Shown here in pieces: positions 1 through 10,900 of a DNA stretch of 64,000 bases. The DNA comes from Pseudogymnoascus destructans (Eukaryota; Ascomycota; Leotiomycetes; Thelebolales; Thelebolaceae). The notes beneath the pieces are model-generated. The model had not been told where the DNA came from. It worked only from the letters and a program-made list of their open reading frames with translations, and ran no database searches. The stretch lies in the NCBI RefSeq assembly GCF_001641265.1, contig NW_020167523.1:372001-436000 (forward strand), written 5' to 3'. Position numbers and translations under genes: made by a program. How positions within the stretch are numbered: the first letter of the stretch is position 1; every line of letters begins with the position of its first letter.

Positions 1-308
1 AAGTCAGTAGGTACTCAAGATACCCGTCCTTCCTCGTGGGGATGGGGGGCTCAGACCTTTGAGCCATCCCATACAGCCTCGGAGTGCTTGCCGTATTGCT
101 CGACGATGGGGAGGATGCTCGTCGTCACAATTCGGTGTGCGCGGCTGAAATTGTGGTCGATTTCTGTGTAGATATAAGCTTTGCGCCGCGGGTCAATTCA
201 GGGTCGCGGGAGCTGACCTTGGAGGGTTAGTGTTATTGTTTGCTCCAGCTTCTCGAGCTCCTCGGTGAGCGTCAGGTTCCTCTGCTGGGAGGTGGATGCG
301 CGAGACAT
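1..308 (-). CDS. ASK1: DASH complex subunit Ask1, N-terminal part (gene runs off the left edge)
   Basis: Ask1 is a subunit of the DASH/Dam1 ring that couples kinetochores to spindle microtubules. The ATG is at 308-306. Exon 1 (308-218) ends in phase 1, a 54-bp intron fills 217-164 (GTCAGC donor, CACAG acceptor), and exon 2 (163-57) ends in Gly-Ser-Lys before a GT donor at 56. Splicing gives 66 residues: an LTEELEKLEQ-type coiled coil, then EIDHNFSRAHRIVTTSILP and a conserved AVWDGSK, which I recognise as the Ask1 family signature. The E at the exon junction is made by splicing, which supports the model. A CTGAC branch-like site near base 5 on this strand suggests exon 3 starts just outside the window. 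The remainder of the protein is not visible. Confidence 0.85.
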
Positions 309-2206
309 TATGAGGGATATATACGGGAGCAAGGCGCTATTATAGAGCTTGTATATCGGTCGTTACAGTGGTTGTCGCAATAGGCCGAATTGAGACGCCT
401 ATTCTACCAAAGCACAATACAGCCGCAAGTGGCGGTTGTGGCGGTTGTGGCGGTCGCGACGCGATTCTTACCTAAGCCAAATATAAAATGAGGCCGAACG
501 TAGTATAAGTTACTTCAGTGTGCTATACCATAATGCCATATCTGGATAATAACGTCCTGGCATCTTACTCCATGGCATATAATATGCAATATTCACTATA
601 TCTACCTCTATCTCCATCTATCCATACTATACTGTATTGTACTGTATTGTGCAATACTATGCCACAGCCTTCTGTCGACATACCCAGTCTTCTCACACTA
701 TCACCCCCTTCCTTTGTCCCTTTCTTAAACCATCTTCATCTCTTGGCGTATTCTACGTCTCTATTTCTCAAATACGCCTCATTTTCCCAAAAATCCCGTT
801 GACACCTCTCATCCGCCCTGATGACACCTTCATTGAGAATGTTTGGGAGATTCACCGTCGTTTTATACGTCTTCATTCCCCTGGCTGCCATCACTACTCT
901 ACATTGTCTTTTTCCGGCTCGACCGCCCCCCACGCTCCCATAATCTAGCCTTATCTCCTCCCCTGAGCAGCTCTGATTCTCTCTCTGCCTCTTCATTCCC
1001 ATCTCTCCGCCATCTGTGCGACGAAACAGACTGGACGGAGGGTCTCTGGCTCCAATGCCACAACAATGTCGGGCCATCCAAGACCGCGATGAGGGGCGGC
1101 CCCAGCAATCTACGGAACAGGATGCAGACGTGCGTAGGCCTTGCAACCTCCGCTGGCGCCGGTGTCTCCCCGCCTCTCATATACTCCACGGTCGCGGGCG
1201 GCGTTTCGCGCAGTATTATTGATACATTCTAGATGCCCACGTTTGCCACTCGCAACGGTACTGACCTAATGAAATACCGCACAGAGGAATGCCCTGAGGG
1301 TCTATTTGACACTCTACCAGCAGGCTCTATCCGCGGCCTGTCCGCAGCTGAATATCCGCGCCTGCAATGACACCAATGTGGTGCTTCTGCGACAGCACCG
1401 CGCGCATACGAGAAGGTGGTGAACAGTATACCCCCGTGTGAGGATTGGGGAGCATAGAACCCAACCCGGCTTTTAATAAGCTCAGTCGTCCTTCTTCGAC
1501 TCCGCTTATCCCTCTAGGACGGTCTACCAAGTCCGGTTGCGGCAGGCACGCCATCTAGCACATCGTTCACAGGTCATCTGTCATGCTGGCCTTTCCGCCA
1601 TGGTTCAGGGGCTGGAGGTGAGGTCGTTCATGCGGCCATCCCAGAGGATGGTGCCTGCCAAATCAGACCCGACTGAGGCGAGGAGCGAAAGAGCCTTGAG
1701 CATCCTGACGAATAGCAGAGAGCAACAGCAAAGGATGAGAAGACGCGATCTAGCGTAACTGAATCAGATGATGGTGATCTGTTTCGCTGGCGGCAATTTG
1801 AGCCGGCCGTCTCATATATAAACATGGTGCCTGAACGGCCGCCCTTGAAGATCTGGGGGGTCCCTCATGATCTGGAGTACTAATCGTTTTGTTTAGTATA
1901 GGGGCAGTGGATAGATATATGAGTGGAAGTTGTTGGCAACGACTGCATGTTAGGAGCGGAGAAAGTTGTTCCGGGAAGTTGAGGCGATGGTAAGCGAGAA
2001 GGTGGAGGTTCTTGGTTCTTCCCGCGGGCCGGCACTTGGGTTTTTAGCCGCCTGGTAACGCCTGGTAACGCGTGGGAAAGCCCCGATGTTCCTGCCGTCC
2101 TCAAGGTCATGTCACTCAATCACTCTGCGGTACAACGAAACGGGGACAACATAACTGGGCAGGATTATATATGAAATATATGACTTCTCGACTATTTCGA
2201 CGCGTC
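309..2206. other. Intergenic stretch with no recognised gene
   Basis: About 1.9 kb separates the divergent ASK1 and HIT genes. Short open frames occur on both strands but none matches a family I know. A coding-like island at 1285-1422 (+) reads NALRVYLTLYQQALSAACP and follows an AG, and a related frame resumes at 1537-1758, so a small spliced gene is possible but not supported. A GGCGGTTGTGGCGGTTGTGG microrepeat lies at about 431-455. The A/T-rich part at 480-660 has many TATA-like steps. Confidence 0.4.
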
Positions 2207-2918
2207 ATGTCCTCCGGTAATGGCAAGCCCATATCCTTCGGCCCATTCGAGGTCACAGACCAGGTATATACCTCAACTTTATCCTCTCCTGTCACGTGAT
2301 ATATATATACCACCCCCCACCTTGCTTGTCCAGCTCCTATGCCACAAATAGGGGTAGAATATGCTCAAAAACAAGAGTCTACAGCTAACACCCCCCTAGG
2401 TCTTCTACACAACCCCCCTCTCCTTCGCCCTCGTGAACATCAAGCCCCTCCTCCCCGGCCACGTCCTCGTCTCCCCCCACCGCTCCGTCCCGCGGCTCCC
2501 CGACCTCACCCCCCCCGAAGTAAGCGACCTCTTCCTCACTGTGCAGCGAGTCCAACGCATGATCGCATTGACGTACTTCCCCTCCCCCGGCGCACCCACA
2601 GAGGGGGGATTCAACATCGCGATCCAGGACGGCGTGGAGGCGGGCCAGAGCGTGCCGCATGTGCATTGCCATGTGATTCCACGGCTGAGGGGGGATGGGA
2701 AGGGAGATGGGATTTATGATGAGATGGCGGGGGAGGGGGGGAATGTGGGGGGGCATTTGTGGGATAGGGAGATGGCGGGGAGACCGGTGGCGGGGGGGAG
2801 GCTTCCGAGGATTGAGGATGCGACGAGGGAGGCGAGGAGTGGGGAGGAGATGAGGCGGGAGGCGGCGGAGTTTAGGGAGAGGATGAGGGAGTTGGATGAG
2901 AGTGAGGCGGAGGTTTGA
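2207..2918 (+). CDS. HNT2: HIT-family hydrolase, bis(5'-adenosyl)-triphosphatase (FHIT/Hnt2 type)
   Basis: Proteins of this family hydrolyse diadenosine polyphosphates such as Ap3A. Exon 1 (2207-2263) encodes 19 residues from MSSGNGKPISFGPFEVTDQ. A 136-bp intron (2264-2399, GTATAT...CCCTAG) joins it in phase 0 to exon 2 (2400-2918), giving 191 residues, close to yeast Hnt2. The HIT motif HVHCHVIPR is complete, with His106, His108 and His110, the last being the expected nucleophile. The upstream core NIKPLLPGHVLVSPHR and the FNIAIQDG strand are conserved. An in-frame ATG lies at 2072, but the 2207 start matches where the fungal family begins. The C-terminal 60 residues are Gly/Arg/Glu-rich with extreme G bias. 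It converges on KRR1 (268 bp between stops). Confidence 0.88.
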
Positions 2919-3186
2919 TGGTTGTACGAATTCGGGGAGAAGGGGGGTTGTGACGATCATTGTATAGTATAGTAAGGTTGACGGGTGTGGAATGGGATAT
3001 GTATAATCATCCTCGAGGGTAATAAATACACAGTCTGTGGGGCTGCTTGGCTCACTACCATATACATCAACCCATCCGTCTCCTCCAGTCCTAGGGCATG
3101 ATATCTGAAAACATAAAACGCCTTTCCACGAAATGCTAGCCATGATACTCCATCGCCAAAATGACAGTCGCTCCCAGCGATGCAAC

Positions 3187-4435
3187 CTATTCCTCGTCTG
3201 CTGCCACTGACTTTCGCTTTTTCTTCTTCTCTTTCGGCTTCTCTGATTCCTCGTCTCCTTCGACATCCTTTGACTTCTTCTTCTTCTTCTTTGGCTTCTC
3301 CTCTTCCTCCCCCTCCTCCTCAGCAGCCTTTGCCTTCTTCTTCTTATTCTTCTCCTTCGGCTTCTCCTCGTCTTCCTCTCCCTCAGCCTTCCTCTTCCTC
3401 TTCTTCTCCTTCTTCTCACCGTCCTCATCTGGCGCTTTGAATTCCTTCTCCCTCTTCGCCAGCTTCTCAATCTTCTTCTCCTTCTGCCTCTCCAAGCGAT
3501 CCTCCTGCACTGCCCTCTCCTTGGCCGACTTATTAAGGAAATACTCTCCACTCTCGATCTGCAAATCGACCTTGCTCTTCTCCTGCGGTGGCGGGAACGG
3601 CGTCCTAACCTTCTTAGACTTATCCGTAACCTTCAGCGGCACACGTCTCTTGCTCAAGTTGCGCTTCTTGAAATGCGGCAAGAAGCGGTCCCAGCTCTCG
3701 CCCGCCAACTCCGGGTCCTTCGCTAACTCGCGCTTGATCATGAGCTCTTTGATGTGGTAGATGGGGTGGATATTCGACATGCAGTCTTCGATGATACGGC
3801 GCAGCTCTTTCAGGCCCTTGTATGGGCCCATGGCCGAGACGGTGTTCCCCTGGACAAGGATGTAGCACTCTGTGAGAAGCTCCAGCGCTTTGAGGGTGGA
3901 GCCATTGGGGCCGAGGATACGCTGGCGACGCTTCACGAAGCGCTCCTTATTGCGAACTAGGTTGCGGATCTTGATGATGTCGGATGCGACGCCATCTTCG
4001 AGGATCTTCACTGCTTGTGGTGCGGGCACCGAGCGGGCTAGGAGCTTGATGAGGTCGCGTGCGTTGAGGATGGAGGCGGGGTCGTAGGTCTTTCGGGTGG
4101 TCTTGACGGTCATGGAACCCTCAACGAGGTCGAGGGTGCAGGCGATGCCGAACTTCTCGAGACTCCTTGTGACGAGGGGCCAGGCCTCGCGCAGGTAGAC
4201 TTCTCTGTATTTTGGGAAGAGAGTGGCGAAGGTCGACTCTTCTGTGAATGTGCCCGCCTTATTGTCTTCTGGTTTGAAAGCGTCAATCTGCGATATGGTT
4301 AGCCAAGCACATATTGAGCAGGGTGGTGTATTGCTGTAGGTGGAACAAGGAATTAAATAAAGTGATAGAACTAACCTTCCACTTGTCAATGTCATCCGTG
4401 TCCCATGGCTTCTCTTTCTTGTGAGTGGAAGGCAT
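3187..4435 (-). CDS. KRR1: KRR1 small-subunit processome component
   Basis: Krr1 is a nucleolar KH-domain protein needed for 18S rRNA processing and 40S assembly. Exon 1 (4435-4376) encodes MPSTHKKEKPWDTDDIDKWK. An 88-bp intron (4375-4288, GTTAGT...TGCAG) joins in phase 0 to exon 2 (4287-3187), giving 386 residues. The KRRQRILGPNGSTLKALELL segment carries the KRR-R motif and the KH-type GPNGST loop. NPASILNARDL-like, LVQGNTVSAMGPYKGLK and FLPHFKKRN blocks follow as in the family. The last ~110 residues are a Lys/Glu low-complexity tail, longer than the yeast tail (316 residues in total), typical of nucleolar proteins. The long plus-strand frame over 3161-3760 is only a shadow of that tail. 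Promoter side: a pogo derivative starts 226 bp upstream. Confidence 0.93.
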
Positions 4436-4660
4436 CTTGGGCGATTTTATTGTGGCCTGAACAATGTTGCGCAGACGAGGCTGGCAGAAGTTTGAGTCTG
4501 AAGAATTTCTAGATGCACAAATTGCCACAAAATACCACCGTAGTTATCGGAGATCGGAGATCTATAAATTCACGGAACAGCACAGACGCCAAAGACGCAA
4601 TAAGTAATTATTTGGTAGATTCAGATACGCGGCGCGGTTAAATACATCTTCTATAACATA

Positions 4661-6033
4661 CAGTCAAACCCCTGTTATAACGATGTATTCTGTCTACCAT
4701 TTCACTATCGTTATAACCAGTATATCGCTGTAACCAAATAGAATATATTATGTAATCCATGTATCTAATGTCCCCTGAACTAATGATGCCTGCTGAATGC
4801 CCTCAACTGCTGCTTCCAACCGCTCTATAAAAAGCTTGAAGCCACTCTGTCATAATCATTGTATTCATCCAAGCTTTCTTATTCCACCGCCATTGCCCTC
4901 CCATTGTATTAACTGATACAAATCGCAAAGCGCGTGGTGTTTTAGCTTTGCCAATGAACCAGACTAGAAATCGATCTGTGCCAGTTGCATTGACACAAAA
5001 GACAAGAGAGATCCGAGACTTGTCTTTCTTTAAACCAGCTTGATGTTGTGATGAGAGGCCTCGAGAGAGCATCATCCTCCAATAAAGGCCACTCTCGTCC
5101 ATGTTATAGATATCCTCCTCTTGATATTCCCCTGCCACAGTTTGTGCTCTCATTTCCTCTTCTGTAGAAGCTGGGATAGATAAGGCTTCTCCGTGTCGAA
5201 CTTTTAATGATATCTTAAAGTGCTTCTTAAATCCCTCAAGCCATCCAATGCTGAACTCTGGGACTGGCTTGCCAGAGTGTTGTGGAAACTGGCGCCAGAT
5301 ATCTCTTGCCTTTGTTTGCAGAAGTTCTCCAGTTGTAAATCCCCCTCTTGCTTCAATATGCTGCTGCCATGCAAACAGAACCTTCTCTAAGTCAGGCCAG
5401 AAGCCTTCTCAAAGTCGCACGCCTTGTGGTGTATTATTCTCGTCGAGGTGGGAGAAGTGTAGACTTAAGGATTTGGAAACAGTTGACTGGCTAAGTTTGT
5501 GATTGTATTCGTGGAGGAACCATTCAATGCATTGCTTCTATGTAGGCTTTGGGTGCTGTCGATGTGCCCAGCGACGAAGGGCGCGCCTTTGTTCTAATGT
5601 AATACTGTGCCTCTGGCTCATGATCCTAAGAATATGTCAGCGTCAGTTTGTAGATTAGAGTAAGTTTTGTAAAAATATTATCATTATTATAGAAATAGAG
5701 TTATTATATAAGAAGAAACATAAGCATAGCATAGGTATTAAATGAGGGTATAGTAGAGTGTATAGGGGATATTTAAAGGAGAATTGAATAGTGTAGTGCA
5801 ATATACAAGAGTAATGTATAATATGATAATAGGTAAGTTTATAGGATTTGTTAAGGTAATAAATTAATTTTTGAGGAAAGATGAATAAGTTGAAGATTAA
5901 AATAATTTTGAATTAATTGTCAGTGATTATTGTAGTATTGTAAGTTGTGTGGAAATAGAATTGGTTCCAAAAAATATATCGCTATATCAAAAATATCGTT
6001 GTATCCAGGATTGTTATAACAGGGGTTTGACTG
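4661..6033 (-). mobile_element. pogo-superfamily transposon, internally deleted, with TIRs and TA duplication
   Basis: The ends are inverted repeats beginning CAGTCAAACCCCTGTTATAAC (4661-4681 and the complement of 6013-6033). TA lies immediately outside on both sides (4659-4660, 6034-6035), as expected for pogo/Tigger transposition. The element is 1,373 bp, and its transposase is truncated. The right third (5640-5990) is A/T-rich noncoding. It lies within 230 bp of the KRR1 start codon, so it may contribute to or disturb that promoter. Confidence 0.85.
4803..5621 (-). pseudogene. Truncated pogo-like transposase (HTH plus first part of DDE domain)
   Basis: Reading from ATG 5621, one frame shows an N-terminal HTH region (MSQRHSITLEQRRALRRWA), a CENP-B-type second helix-turn-helix (GGFTTGELLQTKARDIWRQ), then the DDE start NMDESGLYWRMM and WRWNKKAWMNTMIMTEWLQ. 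There are two in-frame stops, a TAG after HPKPT and a TGA after PQGVRL. The frame ends at 4803, before the second catalytic Asp, so an internal deletion removed the rest of the DDE domain. It cannot encode active transposase. Family membership is clear from the first-Asp motif and the TIRs. Confidence 0.85.
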
Positions 6034-6919
6034 TACTACAAAATAGCGAACCCCGGCAGATCCATTGGCTATAATATGTCGAAATTCATGATAGGTTGTA
6101 GGCCTTTTGTGGACCCACTTATTACGTATGTAGGCTTTAGGTGCAGAGTTTTTGCTATACGATCTACTATGTTACAGAGTGTTCCTACCATCCTTAGCCC
6201 CTATCTGCACCTGGAACTATTTAACTATGTAGCTTTACTGTAACACTGACTTCTAAATGATAGAAGACACAGAGGTTCTCTTGCGTAAAGGTTTACTTAT
6301 CAGAGGAGGCAGGGGATCAGACACAAAGGCTTCAAGTAACATGTTACTAGTATATAACAAATACTGTATTGAGTTGAGCACGAAGCTCCTATCTAAGGAA
6401 ATACTATCTACTTATATAGTGGCGTCGTGCCTCATGGGTAATCTGGATAGTTGGCGGATAGCTAGATATTCAGGATAGTTCGTGGATAGCTCAACTATCC
6501 AATATCCACTAGTTTCTGCAACTATCCATTAGCCCCGTCACATGGCAGCCTACCCCGCTTCCCACTGTGACTCACACGTCACGTTATGTGACTCACACGT
6601 CACGTTACTAGGCCCTGGCCCTGTAACCATGACATCATGTTACTATAGCCGTAACATTTACCTCCTAAATCTAGCTTCTACCTATAGAATATAAGTATAG
6701 CGATTATGAGTTCATCCCTATACTAGGAGTCGTTGCTCTTTCAGACTAATTGCCTTAGCTAGTACGCAACCTGCAATAGTAGAGCATTACCACCTATAGT
6801 ACTATTGCCCCTTATACTACATGACTACTGTCTTACTGCCCTTATATAGGTTCTTACAGATGACCCTCTACAACAGCAGCACGGCCGGGGTCACCCTTGC
6901 CGTCAGCCTCCTACCTCTA
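6034..6919. other. Noncoding repeat debris between pogo derivative and gypsy element 1
   Basis: No gene was recognised. The stretch includes part of a dispersed repeat (6239-6500, listed separately). A direct repeat of a GTGACTCACACGTCACGTTA unit lies near 6567-6607. It also holds A/T-rich sequence and ends at 6919 against the 5' LTR of element 1. Confidence 0.6.
6239..6500 (+). repeat. Dispersed repeat 'R', fragment 1
   Basis: Similar sequence occurs at 41724-41837 continued at 43655-43790, and inverted at about 50766-50978. Shared blocks are a TGTAACACTG...CTTCCTAAATGATAG start, a GGGGATTAGACACAAAGGCTT block, AAGTAACATG, and a right end (TATATAGT-G-GTCATGCC) followed by GGATAGTT units. No coding capacity is visible. 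It behaves like a nonautonomous transposon or the terminal part of one. Confidence 0.6.
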
Positions 6920-7855
6920 TGTCATACTGACATTCGTTGCACTCAGTATGCTATCAAACTCAAGAGCAAACTTAGAAATCTCCTCCTCAAACCTACAAGT
7001 CACCATACATATCTTGGCTTATCACACCAACAACAGAAGCAATACTACTCAACGATTGCTGCAAACTCTTCTACTACATCTGTTTATGCTACATACATCA
7101 CGGCATATCATTTGGACACTCATTGAACAAGTTATTAAGAAAATCTCCTCCTTAAGGGGGTGGGTCAATACTACCACATGGCATATCTCTACCAACTAGA
7201 GGCCTAGGAACATGAACGATAGCTCTAGAAGCTTCTACAACCCTCTATGATTCATTACACGTCATCGCTCCTTAGTTACCCACAAGATTGGTTAAGTTAT
7301 GACATAATTTGTCTATAGGTACTCTGACCTTGGACCTCCTTTTCACTTCCTATAGGCTAGGAACCCAAGAGATGGTTCTATGGGATTCTCTTACGTTCAC
7401 TACATGATTAGCAAGCTAGTTGTGGGTCGCACTTGATTTCTAATACATTTACCAAGCCTGGTTAGTCATGGAAAGTCATGGAAAATGAGAGAACTACACT
7501 CCTTTGGCATAAATAGGATTGCCCTTTCCTTAAGAAAGGGCAAGCAGACAATACAGTAAATCGACTAGCACATACTTCTACGTCTTTTCCAAGCTTCCAA
7601 GCATTGATCTTGTTATTCTCTGTTTTTGAAAAGTCAGTGAGGTGCTAACCTCTGACTTACCCCTGAGTTCTCAGACTCAACATTTGTTGCAACTTGTCTA
7701 AACCACTTCACCACATCATACACCTGATTGCTGCGTTGTGGAATAGTCTAAGCTACAACCCTTTGGCTCTGTTTCCTAAGACAGTGTGTTGTCTTAGTAA
7801 ATTCATCCCTTCCTTGGGTGGCTAGATTCTCACATCTGGTGCACCCACCATTACA
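6920..7855 (+). repeat. 5' LTR of element 1 (936 bp)
   Basis: Starts TGTCATAC and ends ATTACA (TG...CA). It contains a TATA-like GGCATAAATAGG at 7506-7517, followed at once by a palindrome. It has the same length as the solo LTR at 45385-46320 and is near-identical to it by eye. The 3' LTR lacks about 150 bp of its distal part. Confidence 0.9.
7521..7541 (+). promoter_or_regulatory. LTR palindrome next to TATA-like box
   Basis: GCCCTTTC-CTTAA-GAAAGGGC is an 8-bp stem with a 5-nt loop, starting a few bases downstream of the TATA-like AAATAGG. It recurs in the 3' LTR and the solo LTRs (some with one-side changes), so it is a conserved LTR feature. The position suits a transcription start or 5' UTR hairpin, which is inference. 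Confidence 0.5.
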
Positions 7856-7907
7856 CCTTGCCTGCTTCAAGCTTCAACTATTTCTATAGCAGCACTTCGA
7901 TACTACA

Positions 7908-10900
7908 ATGGAGGACGACCAAGCTCCTACAACTACTGCTGAACAGCAGATGCAACAACTGTTTGCCTTTATACAAACTATAGCAAACAAACTTGAGAAT
8001 TTGGAAAACACCTTTCAAGCCAACACTTCAGCAACACAATCTTCAACTCAGACACATCATACAGAGCTTCCCACAGCTCCTCTGGCTATTTCGAGTACCC
8101 CAGGTGCACTTCCTAAAGTGCAAACACCAGATTTATACCATGGAGACAGGAGGAAGTTGAAGGGATTTCTTATGCAACTGGACATCTACTTCACCCTCAG
8201 GCCTCATCAGTTCACCTCAGACATTCAGAAGATCTATTTTGCTGCCAGCTACCTCCGTGGATCTGCATTCAACTTCTTTGAGCCATATCTTAGAAGACTT
8301 AGTGGCAACAACCAAAATACCACTACACCTTTGATTACCTCTTATGACCAGTTTCAAGAGGAACTTACCAGGACCTTTGGAGACATCAACGAAACTGCTA
8401 CAGCAGAAAGAGAGCTACAGAAGCTATGTCAAAAGACCTCTGCTGCTCAGTATACAACAGAATTTAGGAGAATCACTTCTCACTTGACTTGGAATGAAGA
8501 AGCCTTAGTCTTCACTTACTACCAAGGGCTCAAGAGCTCTATTAAGGATGAACTCAGCAAAGAAGAACGCCCTACAACACTTCAAACGCTTATAGAGAAA
8601 GCTGTCAGACTTGATGATAGGCTTTTTGAAAGAAGAAAGGAGAAGAACCAAGACTGGCATCCAACAAGAAATTTCAACAATTACACCTCTACACCAACTG
8701 CTAAGGACTCAGCACCTGAACCTATGGACTTAGACGCCTCTATAAAGAGATCTACAGCAAATCCAGCACCTCAGCCTACAGGATACCCTCAAAAACTGAA
8801 AAGGGGTAAACTTACCCCTCAAGAAAGAAAACACAGAATGGACAACAACCTTTGTTTATACTGTGGCAAAGGGGGACACAGAATTCAGGAGTGCTATTCA
8901 GCACGGGGGAGTGCTGATTCAAAACATATAGCAGCCTCAGACACAGTCACAACTGCTATTCCTGAAAAACTTGAAAAATCCCTAGCAGGCACAACTTCAA
9001 CTGAGACTATAACTTCTCCCCTAGACAACAAAGATGTGTCGATGGTGCTTTCTCAGAGTCTCACACACCTGTTAATCCCTATTCAACTCCATTTCAAACA
9101 ACAGGTGTTGTCTACAAGGGCTATGATAGACTCAGGGGCAACAGGCAACTTTATATCTCAAGACCTCATCTTGACACACCAGTTACCTACAATTCCCAAA
9201 CGCACTCCAGAGTTGCTCCGAGTCATTGATGGAACTCCTATCAGTTCAGGTTCCATTACCTGCAACACCCCAGTACTCAAACTTGAGATTCCCCTAGGAA
9301 AATCAACATTTTCAGACACCATCTCTTTAGATGTTATACCAATGAAGTACCCAGTTATCCTAGGTCTTCCATGGCTTCAAAGGCATGATCCAACTATCAA
9401 TTGGAAGCATTTATCGCTTGGGTTTAGCTCAAATCCTGAGCTCAATACTGAAAAAACCCTTCAAGCCTCAGTTACCCCTATTCAGGTCCAAGACTCAAAC
9501 TTGTCCCAGATCAAGGATTTTGACCAAACTATGGACGATATATCATCTCTGATATGGGTTAAACCTTTCCAACCTGTACTGGAGATAGCAGCTACTTCAG
9601 ATTTGGAGAAATCATCTCAGGAGGTCATTTTGCCTTTACCATACCAAGACTACCAACATCTTTTTGACAAGGCAAAGGCATCAATTCTGCCAAAGCACCA
9701 GCCTTATGACCATGAGATACCACTCGCAGAAGGCTCAATGCCTCCCTACGGCCCTATCTACTCTCTATCTGAATTAGAGCTGAAAACTCTCAGAGAATAC
9801 CTAGATGAGAACCTTAGTTCTGGCTTTATCAGACCTTCTTCTCACCAGCAGGAGCTCCCATTCTCTTTGTCAAGAAGAAAGATGGCTCCTTGCGTCTCTG
9901 TGTTGATTATAGGGGCCTTAATGCAGTCACTGTTAAAAACAGATATGCTTTACCCCTTATCCCTGAGCTCATAGATAGGCTCTCTTCAGCAAGGATCTTT
10001 ACCAAGTTAGATCTCAGGGGAGCTTATAACCTGATACGCATCAAGGAAGGTGATGAGTGGAAGACAGCATTCAGAACACGCTATGGTCATTTTGAATACC
10101 AGGTAATGCCTTTTGGGCTTGCCAATGCACCTGCTTCTTTCCAAGCTCTCATGAATGATATTCTAAGACCTTACTTGGATATCTTTGTTGTTGTCTACTT
10201 AGACGACATTCTTATATACTCTTTAGACACTCAAGAGCATGTTCTACATGTTAGACAAGTCTTAGAGAAGCTATCTCAAGCACAACTCTTTTGCAAACTT
10301 GAGAAATGTCTTTTCCATATGTCTCAAGTTGATTTCTTGGGACATAGAATTTCAACAGAAGGCATTCAGATGGACCCTGAAAAGACAAAAGCAGTACAAA
10401 CGTGGCCTATTCCTTCCAGCATTAAAGAGGTTCAGTCTTTCCTTGGGTTTGCCAACTATTACAGGAGGTTTATACCAAGATATACATCCTTGGCTTTACC
10501 CCTTACTCAATTACTTCACAAGGACACTTTGTATCACTGGGATAAGACACAGCAAGATGCTTTCGATGCTCTTAAAGGAGAATTTAAAGAAGGGAAAATG
10601 TTACTACACTTTAACCCCTTGAAACCTGCCACTCTTGAGACAGATGCCTCAGATTTTGCTATTTCTGGAATCTTATACCAAGCTCCAAAAGACAAACAAG
10701 AAGAGCTACAGCCTGTGGCATTTTACTCAAGAAAGCTATCAGCAGCTGAACAAAACTATCCCATTACAGACAAGGAACTGCTTGCCATAGTATGTTCTCT
10801 AAAGCATTGGAGATGCTACCTTGAAGGGGCAAACTATCCTATCACTATTTACAGTGACCATTCAAACCTCTTGACCTTTACAACCACTAAACAGCTCAAT

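Noticed and set aside
3161..3760. Long plus-strand Ser/Phe-rich frames opposite KRR1
   Set aside because: They are the antisense of the Lys/Glu-rich KRR1 tail and have no family features.
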